The notes: generated from the letters alone by a model not told the origin. A DNA stretch of 64,000 nt from Prevotella sp. E13-27 (GCF_023217965.1 NZ_JALPSC010000002.1:1302001-1366000), one strand, 5' to 3'; numbered from the stretch's first letter, positions 51,320-61,302 are shown. Numbers and translations: made by a program.

Positions 51320-51952
51320 ATGAGAATACAATACATGAGTGACCTCCATATGGAATTGTGGGATAATTCGCGGTATATTCGTGCGAATGAGTTTGAGGTC
51401 GTGGGTGACGTTTTGGTGCTCGCTGGTGACACGTTCTACCTGCGGGATACCGTCGCACCACAAAAGAAATTTTGGAACTGGGCTTCAAAGAACTTCCGGC
51501 AGGTGTTGCTAGTGCCTGGCAATCATGAATTTTATAGTGATGGCGATGTAACTGCACGAGGTGATAGTTGGCAATGGATGTTTCGTGAGAATGTAGGTTA
51601 TTACTACAACAAGGTGGTTCGGATAAATGATACTGACTTTATCCTCACCACCCTTTGGTCCAAAATACCAGAGCCCGACATGTATCTCGTTCAGAGGGGT
51701 ATGAATGATTTCCGGCAGATTATGTATGATGGCAGACGGTTCACACCTGATGATTTCAATTTGGAGCATGAGAAATGCCTGAAGTTCTTGAAGCAGGCAT
51801 TAGAAGAAAGTTCTGCCAAGCATATCATTGTGGTCACCCATCATCTGCCGACATTGAAGGTAGTCGCTGCCCAGCACAAATCATCTGGAATTGGATCCTT
51901 CCTCATCTCTTCAACCTCCCGGAAATCACCTTCCTTCAAGCCTGGGGATTAG
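51320..51952 (+). CDS. Metallophosphoesterase, C-terminally truncated
   Basis: 210 aa. Calcineurin-like phosphoesterase motifs: MRIQYMSDLHMEL (DxH), VLAGDTFYL (GD), VPGNHEFYSDGD (GNHE) and VTHHLPTL. The last metal motif GHxH, normally about 30-40 residues after VTHH, is missing; instead the protein ends in a Ser-rich tail of unrelated sequence. So the 3' part of the domain is lost and activity is doubtful. Confidence 0.82.
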   Translation: MRIQYMSDLHMELWDNSRYIRANEFEVVGDVLVLAGDTFYLRDTVAPQKKFWNWASKNFRQVLLVPGNHEFYSDGDVTARGDSWQWMFRENVGYYYNKVVRINDTDFILTTLWSKIPEPDMYLVQRGMNDFRQIMYDGRRFTPDDFNLEHEKCLKFLKQALEESSAKHIIVVTHHLPTLKVVAAQHKSSGIGSFLISSTSRKSPSFKPGD

Positions 51953-52045
51953 AACTCCTTTGCGGCATGCTGCTTGGAGGGCGAATAACATATAACAAGC
52001 AAACAACAAAAAAAAGTAGAACAATAAATCTAACAACAAATAATT

Positions 52046-52690
52046 ATGGGACAACGAACCAACCTTCTCCTCTCGATGGAGAACAAAGCTGGCGCCCGCC
52101 TCAACAAAGTCTATCACCTCCAGTGGGGCTACGGAAAAGTAATGCCTGTTATGCTGCTCAACATCCTCTCAGGGCAGTACATCGGTGTTAGCAAAGAGAA
52201 ACAGAATTTCAACTTCTGCATCCCTCACTATATGGAAGAGACCCACAGCCCAATGGACCTGTTCCTCACCTTCATCACCGAGAGCGACATCGACACCGTG
52301 GAAAAACTACTGCAGTACAAGCGCATCGAAGTTGTCATCAACAACGATGGCCATATCGAATACGCCACATCATTGAGAGACGATGACGATAAGAAGGACA
52401 CCCATTTCTGGCCCATGATGAGCATCGATGACTACTTGGGCTGGGATGCCCTCGCCTCCTTCTTCTACCCGCCTTGTCACAAGGTCTGTCGCACTCTCTT
52501 CAATGATCAAGAGGAGCTCATCCCCTACTTCGATGCTTGGCAATACGATTACTCTGGCGAAGGCACACTAAAATACAAAAAAGTCAAGCGTCCCCTCGAC
52601 AAATTCCGTATCGAGCCATGGGCAGCCTGGTCCATCAATGAGAAGTATATTGTTGAGGATAATATTAACGAATCAAACAGAAAGAAATAA
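52046..52690 (+). CDS. Hypothetical protein
   Basis: 214 aa, no recognised family. Features are NLLLSMENKAGARLNKVYHL at the start, DSPMDLF-like acidic helices in the middle, and a Lys-rich C-terminus. It is 3 nt upstream of the next gene, so the two form a pair. Confidence 0.65.
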   Translation: MGQRTNLLLSMENKAGARLNKVYHLQWGYGKVMPVMLLNILSGQYIGVSKEKQNFNFCIPHYMEETHSPMDLFLTFITESDIDTVEKLLQYKRIEVVINNDGHIEYATSLRDDDDKKDTHFWPMMSIDDYLGWDALASFFYPPCHKVCRTLFNDQEELIPYFDAWQYDYSGEGTLKYKKVKRPLDKFRIEPWAAWSINEKYIVEDNINESNRKK

Positions 52691-52693
52691 ACT

Positions 52694-53296
52694 ATGGGCG
52701 TATATGCACACCGTTTTATAGAAGTCCTCGACAAGGACAACCATTGGCACTTGCTACCACTATGGAGCAAGTACAAAGAAAGTAGTTACAGCCAGCCCGA
52801 TCTGGTTACCGATGATCTGAAACTCACCAAGCATCATTACTTTTTGCGTCGTTCATCCTCTGGTTTTTATTCCCCCGGATCATTGTATTCGGTCGACGAT
52901 ATCAGTCACCCGATAGTCCAAAGCGAGCTAAACGATGAGACCAGAGCCTATATCGAGCACTACGACTGACCCGTCCGTACCGAATGCTTCCTGCTGTCCG
53001 AACTCGAAGCGTTTGCCGACAAATGTCAGGAGCAAGTCTATTCCCATCTTGCCGATGCCTTTCACGACCGCAACATGCAGTTAATCATCAAGATGTTGGC
53101 CAATGCCACCAACGCTTCCAAACCGACCGAGGTCGAGGAAGACGATTATTACCGTTCCCCAAGAGCTACCTTTGATGACTATCTCGAAGATTACATAAGC
53201 GTCATGGCCGAAGTATTCAAGATCCACTTCCTTATTAGCGAAGTCGATTTCTACTACGATCCCGCCAAAGTCCGAGTGGTGTTCTTTTATGCATAA
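52694..53296 (+). pseudogene. Hypothetical gene split by an in-frame TGA
   Basis: The first ORF (91 aa, MGVYAHRFIEVLDKDNHWHL) ends at TGA 52967-52969, but the same frame continues open for 108 more codons (TECFLLSELEAFADKCQ ... AEVFKIHFLISEVDFYYD) to TAA. The codon bias and protein character do not change at the stop. So this looks like one gene of about 200 codons with a single premature stop. No family is recognised. Confidence 0.6.
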
Positions 53297-53526
53297 AAAA
53301 TCAACAAGCAAGTAGAGCTTTTAAAAAACATAAACAATGAGAAAAACCAAAGACATAGTCTGTTACGACTTTCAAGGCTTTAAAAACAAATAATAAGAAT
53401 ATCAAAAAACTATGCAAAATCTCAAAACTCAAAACAAGTCCAAAAACCTACGGACGGGCTGCCACTTCTACAACGAGAAAATGGAGTTCGGCGTGTATAA
53501 CGGTGAGGCATCTGACGATGACACAA
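53297..53526 (+). other. Gene-poor junction with small ORF fragments
   Basis: Holds an 18-codon ORF (53337-53393) and the start of an ORF at 53412 (NKSKNLRTGCHFYNEKME) that continues into antisense of a Fic fragment. It probably is the truncated beginning of a lost gene joined to the Fic remnant. Confidence 0.35.
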
Positions 53527-53715
53527 TCCGATCACCTTACCAAACAGCAGCAGAATCTCCGTCTGTCCATACGTCAGCGTATTACCCTCTATATGGTTGC
53601 TGTTGTAGTTAAAGTCCACGGTAAACCTGCGGCTCAACCTCTCCCTATCCTTCTCCGATAGAGGTTGCAACTCCTGCCAAGCAGCCAGTGCTTTTTTGAT
53701 ATTCAGATACTTCAT
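53527..53715 (-). pseudogene. Fic-family N-terminal fragment
   Basis: 63 codons: MKYLNIKKALAAWQELQPLS then NYNSNHIEGNTLTYGQTEIL, the inhibitory-helix region (S/TxxxE/GN-type HIEGN) of Fic proteins. After KVIG the similarity ends and the frame continues with unrelated sequence. The Fic core is gone. Confidence 0.75.
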
Positions 53716-53807
53716 ACGATACAAATCAATCTTATTTCGGGTGCTAAGATACAAAATATTTTCTAAATGGTTGTAATCATACAACCTTTTTAACGTTATT
53801 CTCATGG

Positions 53808-53837
53808 AAAAAGGCCGATTTCGATCAGAAATCAGCC
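53808..53837 (-). terminator. Terminator downstream of the HA-domain gene
   Basis: On the minus strand GGCTGATTTC-TGATC-GAAATCGGCC is a 10-bp stem with one G-T pair, followed by TTTTT. It marks the end of the minus-strand series and can act on the plus strand too (CTATTTTTA). Confidence 0.8.
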
Positions 53838-53898
53838 CTATTTTTACATTTTTTACCGTTTTAGACACAGTTGGCTTTCACCCCAAAAGCCTTCGCAA

Positions 53899-54129
53899 TC
53901 ATTCATATTGATTCTTCCGTTTATATAGTTCCGTCAATTCCAGAAGTATTCCAAACTTCTCCACCCTCTCTTCTTTCAGCTTCCCAGCATTAAGAGCTTT
54001 CCTATTCGCCTTCACCCAATTCAGCATGTCATGCTCTTCTATTCTATGCCGCGAAGGATTTCGATGGTTGCTCTCTATAAACTCAACCACTTCATTGTAT
54101 TTTGCCAACCACCTCTCATCCTGCGTCAT
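53899..54129 (-). CDS. Small helicase-associated-domain-like protein A
   Basis: 76 aa from the ATG at 54129 (MTQDERWLAKYNEVVEFIES). NHRNPSRHRIEEHDMLNWVK and KRKNQYE at the C-terminus match the small HA domain found beside helicases. It is about 75% identical to the paralog at 57663-57893. Function unknown; DNA binding is inferred from the family. It is 10 nt downstream of the DUF2971 gene and ends at a terminator. Confidence 0.7.
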   Translation of the reverse strand: MTQDERWLAKYNEVVEFIESNHRNPSRHRIEEHDMLNWVKANRKALNAGKLKEERVEKFGILLELTELYKRKNQYE

Positions 54130-54139
54130 ACCCATTGCT

Positions 54140-54991
54140 TTATCTCGCCAACTTCCCAACTAAATTACTTCTCCTGATCACAGCCTTTGGCGCATACTTA
54201 TCTCTCAGCGCCTCCACTATCGCCCATTGCGCGCTATCACTCAGCGGACTCATGGTTATCACAAGATTCTCCATCGCCTGGTCACTTAGGCACATGTCAT
54301 AATACGAGAATCCCAGATCCTTGTTCTGAATGATACTTGTAATCATCTTGTTCTGCTCCATATCAAACGCAGCAGTATTGAAAGTTGCAAGAGAATTACC
54401 TGGCATAAAGTATAGCACAAAACGCAACTCTTCTTGGAAGTACCACCTTTTGTTCTTATAACTCCCAACCTTGTCAAACCTTATACAAATAGAACCTTTC
54501 CCATTGGGATGTCTTACAATATCGACTGAATCTCCAGCATACTGCTGCACATCATCCACATACTCTATTTTTCTGTAGAAGCCGCATCCGTCATAGTCCG
54601 TTGTCAGAAACGGGGGCGTATATTTCGTTTGACTATATCTCACCTCTGCAGAGAACAGAAATTGTATTGGTGCCCCCAAGTTCGTAGCCACCAACCCATT
54701 ATGCCTAAATCCATCCTTTTCTGTATAGGTTTTAAACAATCCTTCCTTCACTACCGACAACCGTACGCCCCAGTTCTCCTTCGTGTACATTTTCCACATC
54801 GGTATACTCTCCTCCTTCGCCTCCGTCCAGCAAGACACAAACGTATATGGTCCTAGATTTACCCCATTGGAAATGAAATTGCTTTCCTCTGGGTCATCCA
54901 CACGATTCAGCCTGTTAAACCTTAGCGTTCTATTCTTTAGTATCAAAGACAGAACTTCGATATTTGTATAATGATGGATAATGGTTCCCAT
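54140..54991 (-). CDS. DUF2971 domain protein
   Basis: 283 aa from the ATG at 54991. The start IIHHYTNIEVLSLILKNRTL and LNRVDDPEES match DUF2971, and FVSCWTEAKEESIPMWKMY is the family's conserved core. DUF2971 proteins are common in defence islands and toxin loci; the activity is unknown. Translation from farther upstream would overlap the FRG gene, so the short start is preferred. Confidence 0.82.
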   Translation of the reverse strand: MGTIIHHYTNIEVLSLILKNRTLRFNRLNRVDDPEESNFISNGVNLGPYTFVSCWTEAKEESIPMWKMYTKENWGVRLSVVKEGLFKTYTEKDGFRHNGLVATNLGAPIQFLFSAEVRYSQTKYTPPFLTTDYDGCGFYRKIEYVDDVQQYAGDSVDIVRHPNGKGSICIRFDKVGSYKNKRWYFQEELRFVLYFMPGNSLATFNTAAFDMEQNKMITSIIQNKDLGFSYYDMCLSDQAMENLVITMSPLSDSAQWAIVEALRDKYAPKAVIRRSNLVGKLAR

Positions 54992-55004
54992 TTCTTTTAA
55001 TTCC

Positions 55005-55973
55005 TTAATCTGTTTTTGTTTGCTCAAAGTGTCCGGGATACATCTTTCGAAACAAGTCGTTGATATACACAATTTCCCTCTCTGTATAAGCAAACGGCAA
55101 CTTTTTCACGAAGGTACATCCCATCCGTTCCAACTTCTGGCGAGCCTCGTCAAACCCCATCTCGACAGATATCCTATCAAGAGCCAATCTCAACCCTTCT
55201 TCACTATAGATTCTATATTTACGCATATTTCGCACCTTTTCAGCCATAGGGTCATACGGAAACAATGCGACACTCCCCTGTGTCCTCTGCCATATCTCAA
55301 TCGAAGCTTGCGGCGTATGCCAGAAACGGAATATGTGCGCGCCAGAATAATGGTTTAGGTCTCGATGCCTTCCATCCATCTCCACACCATAGCCTCTCTG
55401 TTCGCCAGGCCTTCGCAATGCCTCCATACCTATCGGCCATATCGGTGCATCAGAACCAAAGTTCATAAAAGGTCCTGTCGGAAAGAAATATATTACACCA
55501 GACGATACTGTGTGCAATATAGGACGGTACACATCCATCAATGGATCATAGGTCGTTGTGGCAAAGAATGCTGCGACCAGAAAACTATTTGTCAAATCCA
55601 GGATATTCGTCTCAATACCATAGTGCTGTGCCAGCCCGTTATAGTTTACTTCCAGTCCCCCCTCTTCCATCTCCTTGATTACAGGGTTCACTTGCAGTAT
55701 TAGCCTAAAATCTTCCAGTTGTATCTGCCTTTCTAACTTCTGTAAAGGTGTCCACTCTCTTCTGTACAGTGACGGCAGGCATCTCTCATGAAACTCACTC
55801 TCGCCACGAAACAATGGGGACATCGGCATGGGTGCCGCTGCCAATCTATTATCGTATAGCGTCATGACCTCAAACTGCGGTGCCGTATGAAATCCAAAAC
55901 TCCATCCTTGTTCTCTGGTCAAATAATCAAACACTGCAAAAACATCGGGAAAAATGCACTGATTCACTATCAT
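55005..55973 (-). CDS. FRG domain protein
   Basis: 322 aa. SPLFRGESEFHERCLPSLYR carries the FRG (Phe-Arg-Gly) motif, and LAQHYGIETNILDLTNSFLV is the second conserved block (usually QHYG.PTRLLDWT). FRG domains are typical of prokaryotic defence and toxin islands, with unknown activity. It is 13 nt upstream of the DUF2971 gene. The same frame is open upstream except for a TAG (56028) and TAA (56082). Confidence 0.88.
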   Translation of the reverse strand: MIVNQCIFPDVFAVFDYLTREQGWSFGFHTAPQFEVMTLYDNRLAAAPMPMSPLFRGESEFHERCLPSLYRREWTPLQKLERQIQLEDFRLILQVNPVIKEMEEGGLEVNYNGLAQHYGIETNILDLTNSFLVAAFFATTTYDPLMDVYRPILHTVSSGVIYFFPTGPFMNFGSDAPIWPIGMEALRRPGEQRGYGVEMDGRHRDLNHYSGAHIFRFWHTPQASIEIWQRTQGSVALFPYDPMAEKVRNMRKYRIYSEEGLRLALDRISVEMGFDEARQKLERMGCTFVKKLPFAYTEREIVYINDLFRKMYPGHFEQTKTD

Positions 55974-56081
55974 TCCTTTGATTCTTTCTGTTTCAACGAT
56001 ACAGGTGACATATACACTATGGCTTATCTACCAATTTTTGTTGTAGCTATTACTGATGGCATTGACATACCACAAACCACA

Positions 56082-56492
56082 TTACGACATATCCCTTTTC
56101 AACTTATCAAAGCATCTATGGTTGTCCTTCGAGAAGTGAAGTCCAAAGATATCCTCCTTCACTTCGTCGGCTGTTTTGTGCATCAATCGGGCTATCTGAC
56201 GGATGTTCGACATTGGGTATTTCCTTTTCAGGTCAAGCAACGAAGGCTGGCCTTCTGACCGATAGTAGTCCCTCACCTTTTCCATCAGTTCACGACCATA
56301 TTTTAACTCTTTCGCATCATTCTTGTTCTTGTTGTTCTTTAGCCAGAAACACACGCTCTTACTACCAACATCCAACATGTTAAAAACATTTTTCAGCTTG
56401 GTATAATGATACAATTGGTGCGGTGTGTCCGGTTGTCTTGCCTGTACAAACTTTGCCTTATTATTCGCAGTTTCTTTTCCTACCAATGCCAT
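56082..56492 (-). CDS. DUF2971-like N-terminal fragment
   Basis: 136 aa. The start HQLYHYTKLKNVFNMLDVGS resembles a DUF2971 N-terminus, and FGLHFSKDN is like the FVSCWT/CFS core. The domain then stops at TAA 56082, far short of the 283-aa homolog at 54140. Probably truncated. It is 17 nt downstream of the HEPN-like gene. Confidence 0.6.
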   Translation of the reverse strand: MALVGKETANNKAKFVQARQPDTPHQLYHYTKLKNVFNMLDVGSKSVCFWLKNNKNKNDAKELKYGRELMEKVRDYYRSEGQPSLLDLKRKYPMSNIRQIARLMHKTADEVKEDIFGLHFSKDNHRCFDKLKRDMS

Positions 56493-56509
56493 CTCTTCAT
56501 ATAATATTT

Positions 56510-57463
56510 TCAGTCAAACATTCCAACTTCATAATCAGCCAAAGCCTCCCTTGTGCATAACAATGCTTTGTGAGCTTCCTCATGGGTTGGTGTATCTCCT
56601 TTATGTATTACATTATTCCTCACATCCATTACATGCGCTTTCACGTCGTTCATATCCTTCAAAGGTATAGATAGTTTCTTTAGCACTTCTACCACTTTCG
56701 CAAATCCATCTGCCTTCTTTAATACAAACTTGTTTAATTTATCTGGCACATTATTACCTTCCAGATAGTCTATAAGTTTCTTTTTCAACGCAACCTCTAC
56801 TGCGGTAGCGCAGTTCAGCACCGCAGCCCTTGTATCATGATTAACTAAATTAACACGGGCATTGTCTAACATCTCGTATGGCACCGACACTGTCTTATCG
56901 TAACTTCTTATTGCTCGTTTTATGTCTGTAAAAGTTAGTCTCGGTGCCCTGTCATCCATGAGCATCGGCGACATTCTTATCTCACCTAGCCACTTCCCAT
57001 TTTCCTTTATTGCAGCCGATAAGTTTATCTCACACAAGTCGTTGGGCACTGTATCTGCATTAACTCTAATTACGTGTGGGTTGAAAACATGTAAGGCATG
57101 CAATACTTTCCTCGCCATATTCTGGATGACACCCGAATATAATCCATCTGCGCCATCCTTTGTATAGCATATAACTAATACTGCCGAGACAGAGGCATTA
57201 ATGGTAGTCACGTCATTGATGGTCACATAATTATCAATCTTACCCCATTTCTCAATATCTAGACCATATTTGGGGAGCATTTCAGGCATACCGATATCAT
57301 CGAAATAATCTTTTCTGTAAACTGTTGGTATAACCACTTCCAGAGCACAGTTTTCGGATACACGTATGGTAAAATGCTTCCCAAGCAGAAATTCTTCAAC
57401 TGCATACCTATTTTCCAATTCAACGATGTACACGCTCTTTTGCTTATACTCGGATAAATCCAT
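56510..57463 (-). CDS. Protein with C-terminal HEPN-like domain
   Basis: 317 aa. The first 190 residues match no family I recognise. The C-terminal 120 residues are helical (RAAVLNCATAVEVALKKKL) and end with VMDVRNNVIHKGDTPT, where RNNVIH fits the Rx4H catalytic motif of HEPN ribonucleases. So it may be an RNase effector of a defence or toxin system. It sits between the KAP/HA genes and the DUF2971/FRG genes. Confidence 0.6.
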   Translation of the reverse strand: MDLSEYKQKSVYIVELENRYAVEEFLLGKHFTIRVSENCALEVVIPTVYRKDYFDDIGMPEMLPKYGLDIEKWGKIDNYVTINDVTTINASVSAVLVICYTKDGADGLYSGVIQNMARKVLHALHVFNPHVIRVNADTVPNDLCEINLSAAIKENGKWLGEIRMSPMLMDDRAPRLTFTDIKRAIRSYDKTVSVPYEMLDNARVNLVNHDTRAAVLNCATAVEVALKKKLIDYLEGNNVPDKLNKFVLKKADGFAKVVEVLKKLSIPLKDMNDVKAHVMDVRNNVIHKGDTPTHEEAHKALLCTREALADYEVGMFD

Positions 57464-57631
57464 AATTATCTCTTTTTAATTTATACAGCGGTTCCCCATT
57501 TGCCATAGTCCCCTATACTGCAACACAGCCGCAGCCTTTTCACCACAAATATACAACTTATTCTCCAATATTCTAACCTTACCACCCAAAATCTTCACTT
57601 TTTTCTTCGAACCCATTGCAAATAAACCAAG

Positions 57632-57656
57632 AAAAGCCAGCCCACGGCTGACTTTT
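57632..57656 (-). terminator. Hairpin after the second HA-domain gene
   Basis: AAAAGTCAGCC-GTG-GGCTGGCTTTT on the minus strand is an 11-bp stem with one G-T pair. It is followed by CTTGGTTTATTT, a weak T tract, so partial termination is possible. Confidence 0.55.
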
Positions 57657-57662
57657 CTCATT

Positions 57663-57893
57663 CTATTCGTATTGATTCTTTCTCTTATATGATTCACATA
57701 ATGCAAGCAATTCTTTGAACGCGACAGTTCTTTCCGGTTTCATCTCTCCGGCATTTAATCGCTTCCTATTGGCCTTTAGCCAATTGAGCATATCATGTTC
57801 TTCTATTCGATGACGTGACGGGTTTCGGTGGTTGGTATTTATAAATTCAACCACCTCATTGTACTTTGCCATCCAACGTTCTTCTTGCGTCAT
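57663..57893 (-). CDS. Small helicase-associated-domain-like protein B
   Basis: 76 aa from the ATG at 57893 (MTQEERWMAKYNEVVEFINT). Same layout and ending (KRKNQYE) as the protein at 53899-54129. It begins 8 nt after the KAP gene stop and is followed by a hairpin. Confidence 0.7.
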   Translation of the reverse strand: MTQEERWMAKYNEVVEFINTNHRNPSRHRIEEHDMLNWLKANRKRLNAGEMKPERTVAFKELLALCESYKRKNQYE

Positions 57894-57901
57894 AAGATCT
57901 A

Positions 57902-60900
57902 TCATTCATTGCTACTTTCAGTCTTTTCTTCCTCATACTTTACAATGCTTCGTATATACTCAGCGAAAGCGCCCTCACCATTAACAATCATTTTCAATTT
58001 ATCATGTAGAGAAGATGCAGATACTACCGTATTCACAATAATAGGCTTGTAATAATCCTTATTGGCAATTATTATATTCTGACATTCTGCATTATCAACT
58101 ACCTTGCTCAACACATTATTTGCAGCATCAGTACAACGCTCCGCCGTATTCATTTCTGCATTTTCAAGCCAAGTATGTAACCGTTTAAACTTATCCGGTG
58201 TCATCGCATAACCGCTTTGGCCATTTAGCACCTTGCTGCGTATTTCATTAACAGCGGTAGATATTGAAGCAAACTTCACCTTTTCTAAAAGCGCCCTCCA
58301 AGTCTCATCATTAAACGCCGTATTTCGAGCCACAAAGTCCAGCAATGCCTCCGCTAGTTTATTCAGAGTTCCCAAGTTTGTTGCCTTCAGATACTTGGTT
58401 CCTATCAATTTCTGGCATGCCTTGTCCCAATTAGTATTTGTATGATTAGCTGTATTGGTTTGTACAAACTGACCAATATTCTGATCTATCATTTCGTTTA
58501 CACACTTTTCAAGAAGCGCTTTTGCCAATGGTGTTTCTGAAGCCAGCAACGCATCAATCCAACTCACGTCATTCAACAGAGTAAAAAAGCCTTTAGTCTT
58601 CTCTTGTTCGGGTATTTCTATAACACCCCAAGAATCCGCAAAAGCTATCATCGTTTCTTTCGACACTGTAAGAATGCTCACAAGATTAGTCCAGTTCTCT
58701 ATAAACTCTGGATACTCCGCCTTGCCGTCATGCACCTTTTTCTCTACCATGCGTTTCACCGCAAACTTCCAGCAGTTCAAATTTCTATTCGCCACAACAT
58801 CTTTCATAAGCTGAGCTGTACTCGTGTAGAAAAGAGCCTTCTTCGTAAACAATTCAACATGACTATCGTCTTCGGGGAGCTGTTCCAACGAAGTGGCAGC
58901 CTTCAACACAAATATCTCGTCATACTGTGGCTTATTCTTATCTCCCTGTACTTCCTGCCACAACTTTTGTATATAAGTGGCATCCACTTTGCTTTGCAGC
59001 TTGTCATGGAATATATCCTGTATGCATATCAGCTGATAGGCTAATGCCGCATTAGCTTGTTGTTCGCTCAATGTTTTAATGGCATAGTCATCTACCTCCT
59101 TTACGGTATAGTTCTCATCATCTTTCAGATAGATTAATGTCGAAAAATAAGGGAATTCATCTCCTATGTTATCCTTCAACACTTTGTTAACATCAGACGC
59201 TTTAGCCTTTATGGGATACTTCTGATACCCATCGCCAGCCATCTCTACATAGTCAATGAATCTCTTGGGGTCAATCTCTGTTGCTGGGCATATCTTACTT
59301 ATCTCAAACTTCGAAGCAAAATCACAGATAAACAGTTTCTCCAATTGATTGAACAATGAGCCACCATCCACTTCGTTATTTTCAATAATACTATTGCAGA
59401 ATGTTGCTGAACAACTTTCTGCCAGTTCCTGCGGCAAATGGCTGAAGATGGTTTGTTCATAATCAGCAAACTCCGAAGTCTTCTGCTTCCGGGTAATATA
59501 TCGAGTACCAAAATAATTCCATATCTTAGCAAGCACCAGCTTACCATCTGCCGTCAGTTTGCTTTCATCTATCTGTCCTATCAGTTTTACCGCCGTAACA
59601 TAACTATTAACCTCAGCATCATGCACCTCCTCTTCGAGCATGGTCATAAACTGACCGTTGTCTACATACTTATTGATGGCAGGGTTCTTATCTGCCCCTG
59701 TAAAGCAGTTACGAATATAACGTCTGATAACTATTTGTAGCGCATCGTCAGGTTTAACACCATATACCAATGCCGAAATCTCCTTGGGTAAAAGCTTCAT
59801 TACATCACTTCCAAGAAGAATCTGACTATAGCCAGTTAAATATTCCTGGTTAAGAATAAACTCCTCTGTACTAACCTTTTGTCTTCCTGTTCCTTTGGAA
59901 TCATTTTTCTCTATTTGGGGATTGCGCAGTATATCATCCTCTTTCAGCGTATAAATGGCTATTGATACGGGATGTATTTCCTCGCCCCATTGAAATGTCA
60001 ACGCCACCATCTCATTTAAGAATGCAATTATCTCTCTAACATTGGGCAATGGACGTTCGTGACGATAGCACCTACTTATCAATTCCTTATCCTCCCCACT
60101 TATTGTATCATCAAAAGCTTTGTTTATCAATATACCAAACACCGCCTTATAATCAGATACTATAGGCTCTGACACCCGATATACTACAGGGAATGTCTTA
60201 TCCAAGTATCCACGGAGTAAATCAATTTTTACATCAGGATATTCTGCCTCGGAAAAAGCCGCTGCAAGATGTTCCTCATCATAAGGAATAATGCACCAAA
60301 TGTTTGGATATCCATCATCTGCAAAAAAAGTCTGTATGAGCGACTAGAACTGCTGAACTTTCCTTGCTGGCAATCTGTCCATGTTATCAAAAACCAAAAC
60401 CAGTTTCTCATCAGCGGGGATTCCTTTCGAAATTTCATCCATCCAATCCTTGAACTCCCTTACTGATGGTTCTTGTTCACTGATAACAAAAGACGTAGTG
60501 TCGCTTTTACTGTCAGTATTATACATCGCCCACATGTCTCTTAGCTTTCCACAACAGCAAGCGATTATCAGGAAAAACAGAATCGGGCCAAAAATAATTA
60601 GAAGATCAGCCCACCAGCAAAGGCATTTACCCACGAGGTCAAGTAACGGTATCAGTAGACCTGTCACTAATAGAAGCAGAACAAACACCTTTGTCCAATT
60701 ATTAACTGATGGCACCGTGATATTTTTAGAATATGACTTCCGCGACAACAGCGATTCCAACTTTTCTGGCCAAGTGCATTCTTTCTCTATTATCTGACCG
60801 GCAATGTTTGAATTCAGCACACGCATCGTTGTCATACCAGTCAGTTTTTCTTTAGCAATCAGTTCCTTAGTGAGCAATTCCAAAATTGAACGACGTTGCA

Positions 60901-61198
60901 AATCCTCTTGATTACCCCATGCATCAAAACAGAAGAAATAATATTTTTCCTTCAGTTCCTTATGTAACAGACCTATTACGTTAGACTTACCGCTTCCCCA
61001 CTTTCCTTCAAGCCCAATCAGACGAGATACAATAGGTTCTCTCATGATATCAATCGCATGAATATGCTTAGCTATTGCACATGCCAACCGCTCTTGCGAC
61101 TTTCCGCCAAACAGGTCTACTCCTTCTGGCTTATTACTGAGATACTGTGGATAAATTGTTTTATCCTCTGTAATCTCTTGATGATTGTTCTTATCCAT
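57902..61198 (-). pseudogene. KAP-family P-loop NTPase, split by one amber codon
   Basis: One frame of about 1098 codons: 284 codons from 61198, TAG (60344-60346), then open to 57902. Residues 65-72 (GKWGSGKS) are Walker A, two membrane helices (about 168-185 and 195-212) lie between Walker A and Walker B as usual in KAP NTPases, and LVLVFDNMDRL is Walker B. After the stop the frame continues with SLIQTFFADDGYPNIWCI, the next part of the same NTPase. An ATG at 60205 could restart translation. The codon was most simply TGG (Trp). The C-terminal 700 residues are a helical region without a recognised domain. Confidence 0.82.
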
Positions 61199-61271
61199 AA
61201 GTTTTTTCTCCTTTCGATTTTTCCTATAATCCGTATTTCCTTACAGACCTATGGTCTTCTTTAAAACCACA

Positions 61272-61302
61272 AAGAGGCATGTGCTCATCGCACATACCTC
61301 TT
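61272..61302 (-). terminator. Hairpin after the SocA antitoxin gene
   Basis: On the minus strand AAGAGGTATGTGC-GATGA-GCACATGCCTCTT is a 13-bp stem with one G-T-type mismatch, followed by TGTGGTTTT. It separates the antitoxin gene from the KAP gene. Confidence 0.65.

Noticed and set aside
55887-56258. 123-codon plus-strand ORF
   Set aside because: Antisense to the FRG start and DUF2971 fragment; no motif.
57476-57706. 76-codon ORF between the HEPN-like and HA-domain genes
   Set aside because: It overlaps the end of the HA-domain gene and runs through its terminator hairpin; composition is not convincing.
25700-60346. Genome-wide stop codon recoding
   Set aside because: In-frame stops are of all three types (TGA, TAA, TAG) and occur in genes that also show truncation; core genes use normal stops. 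Decay is simpler.
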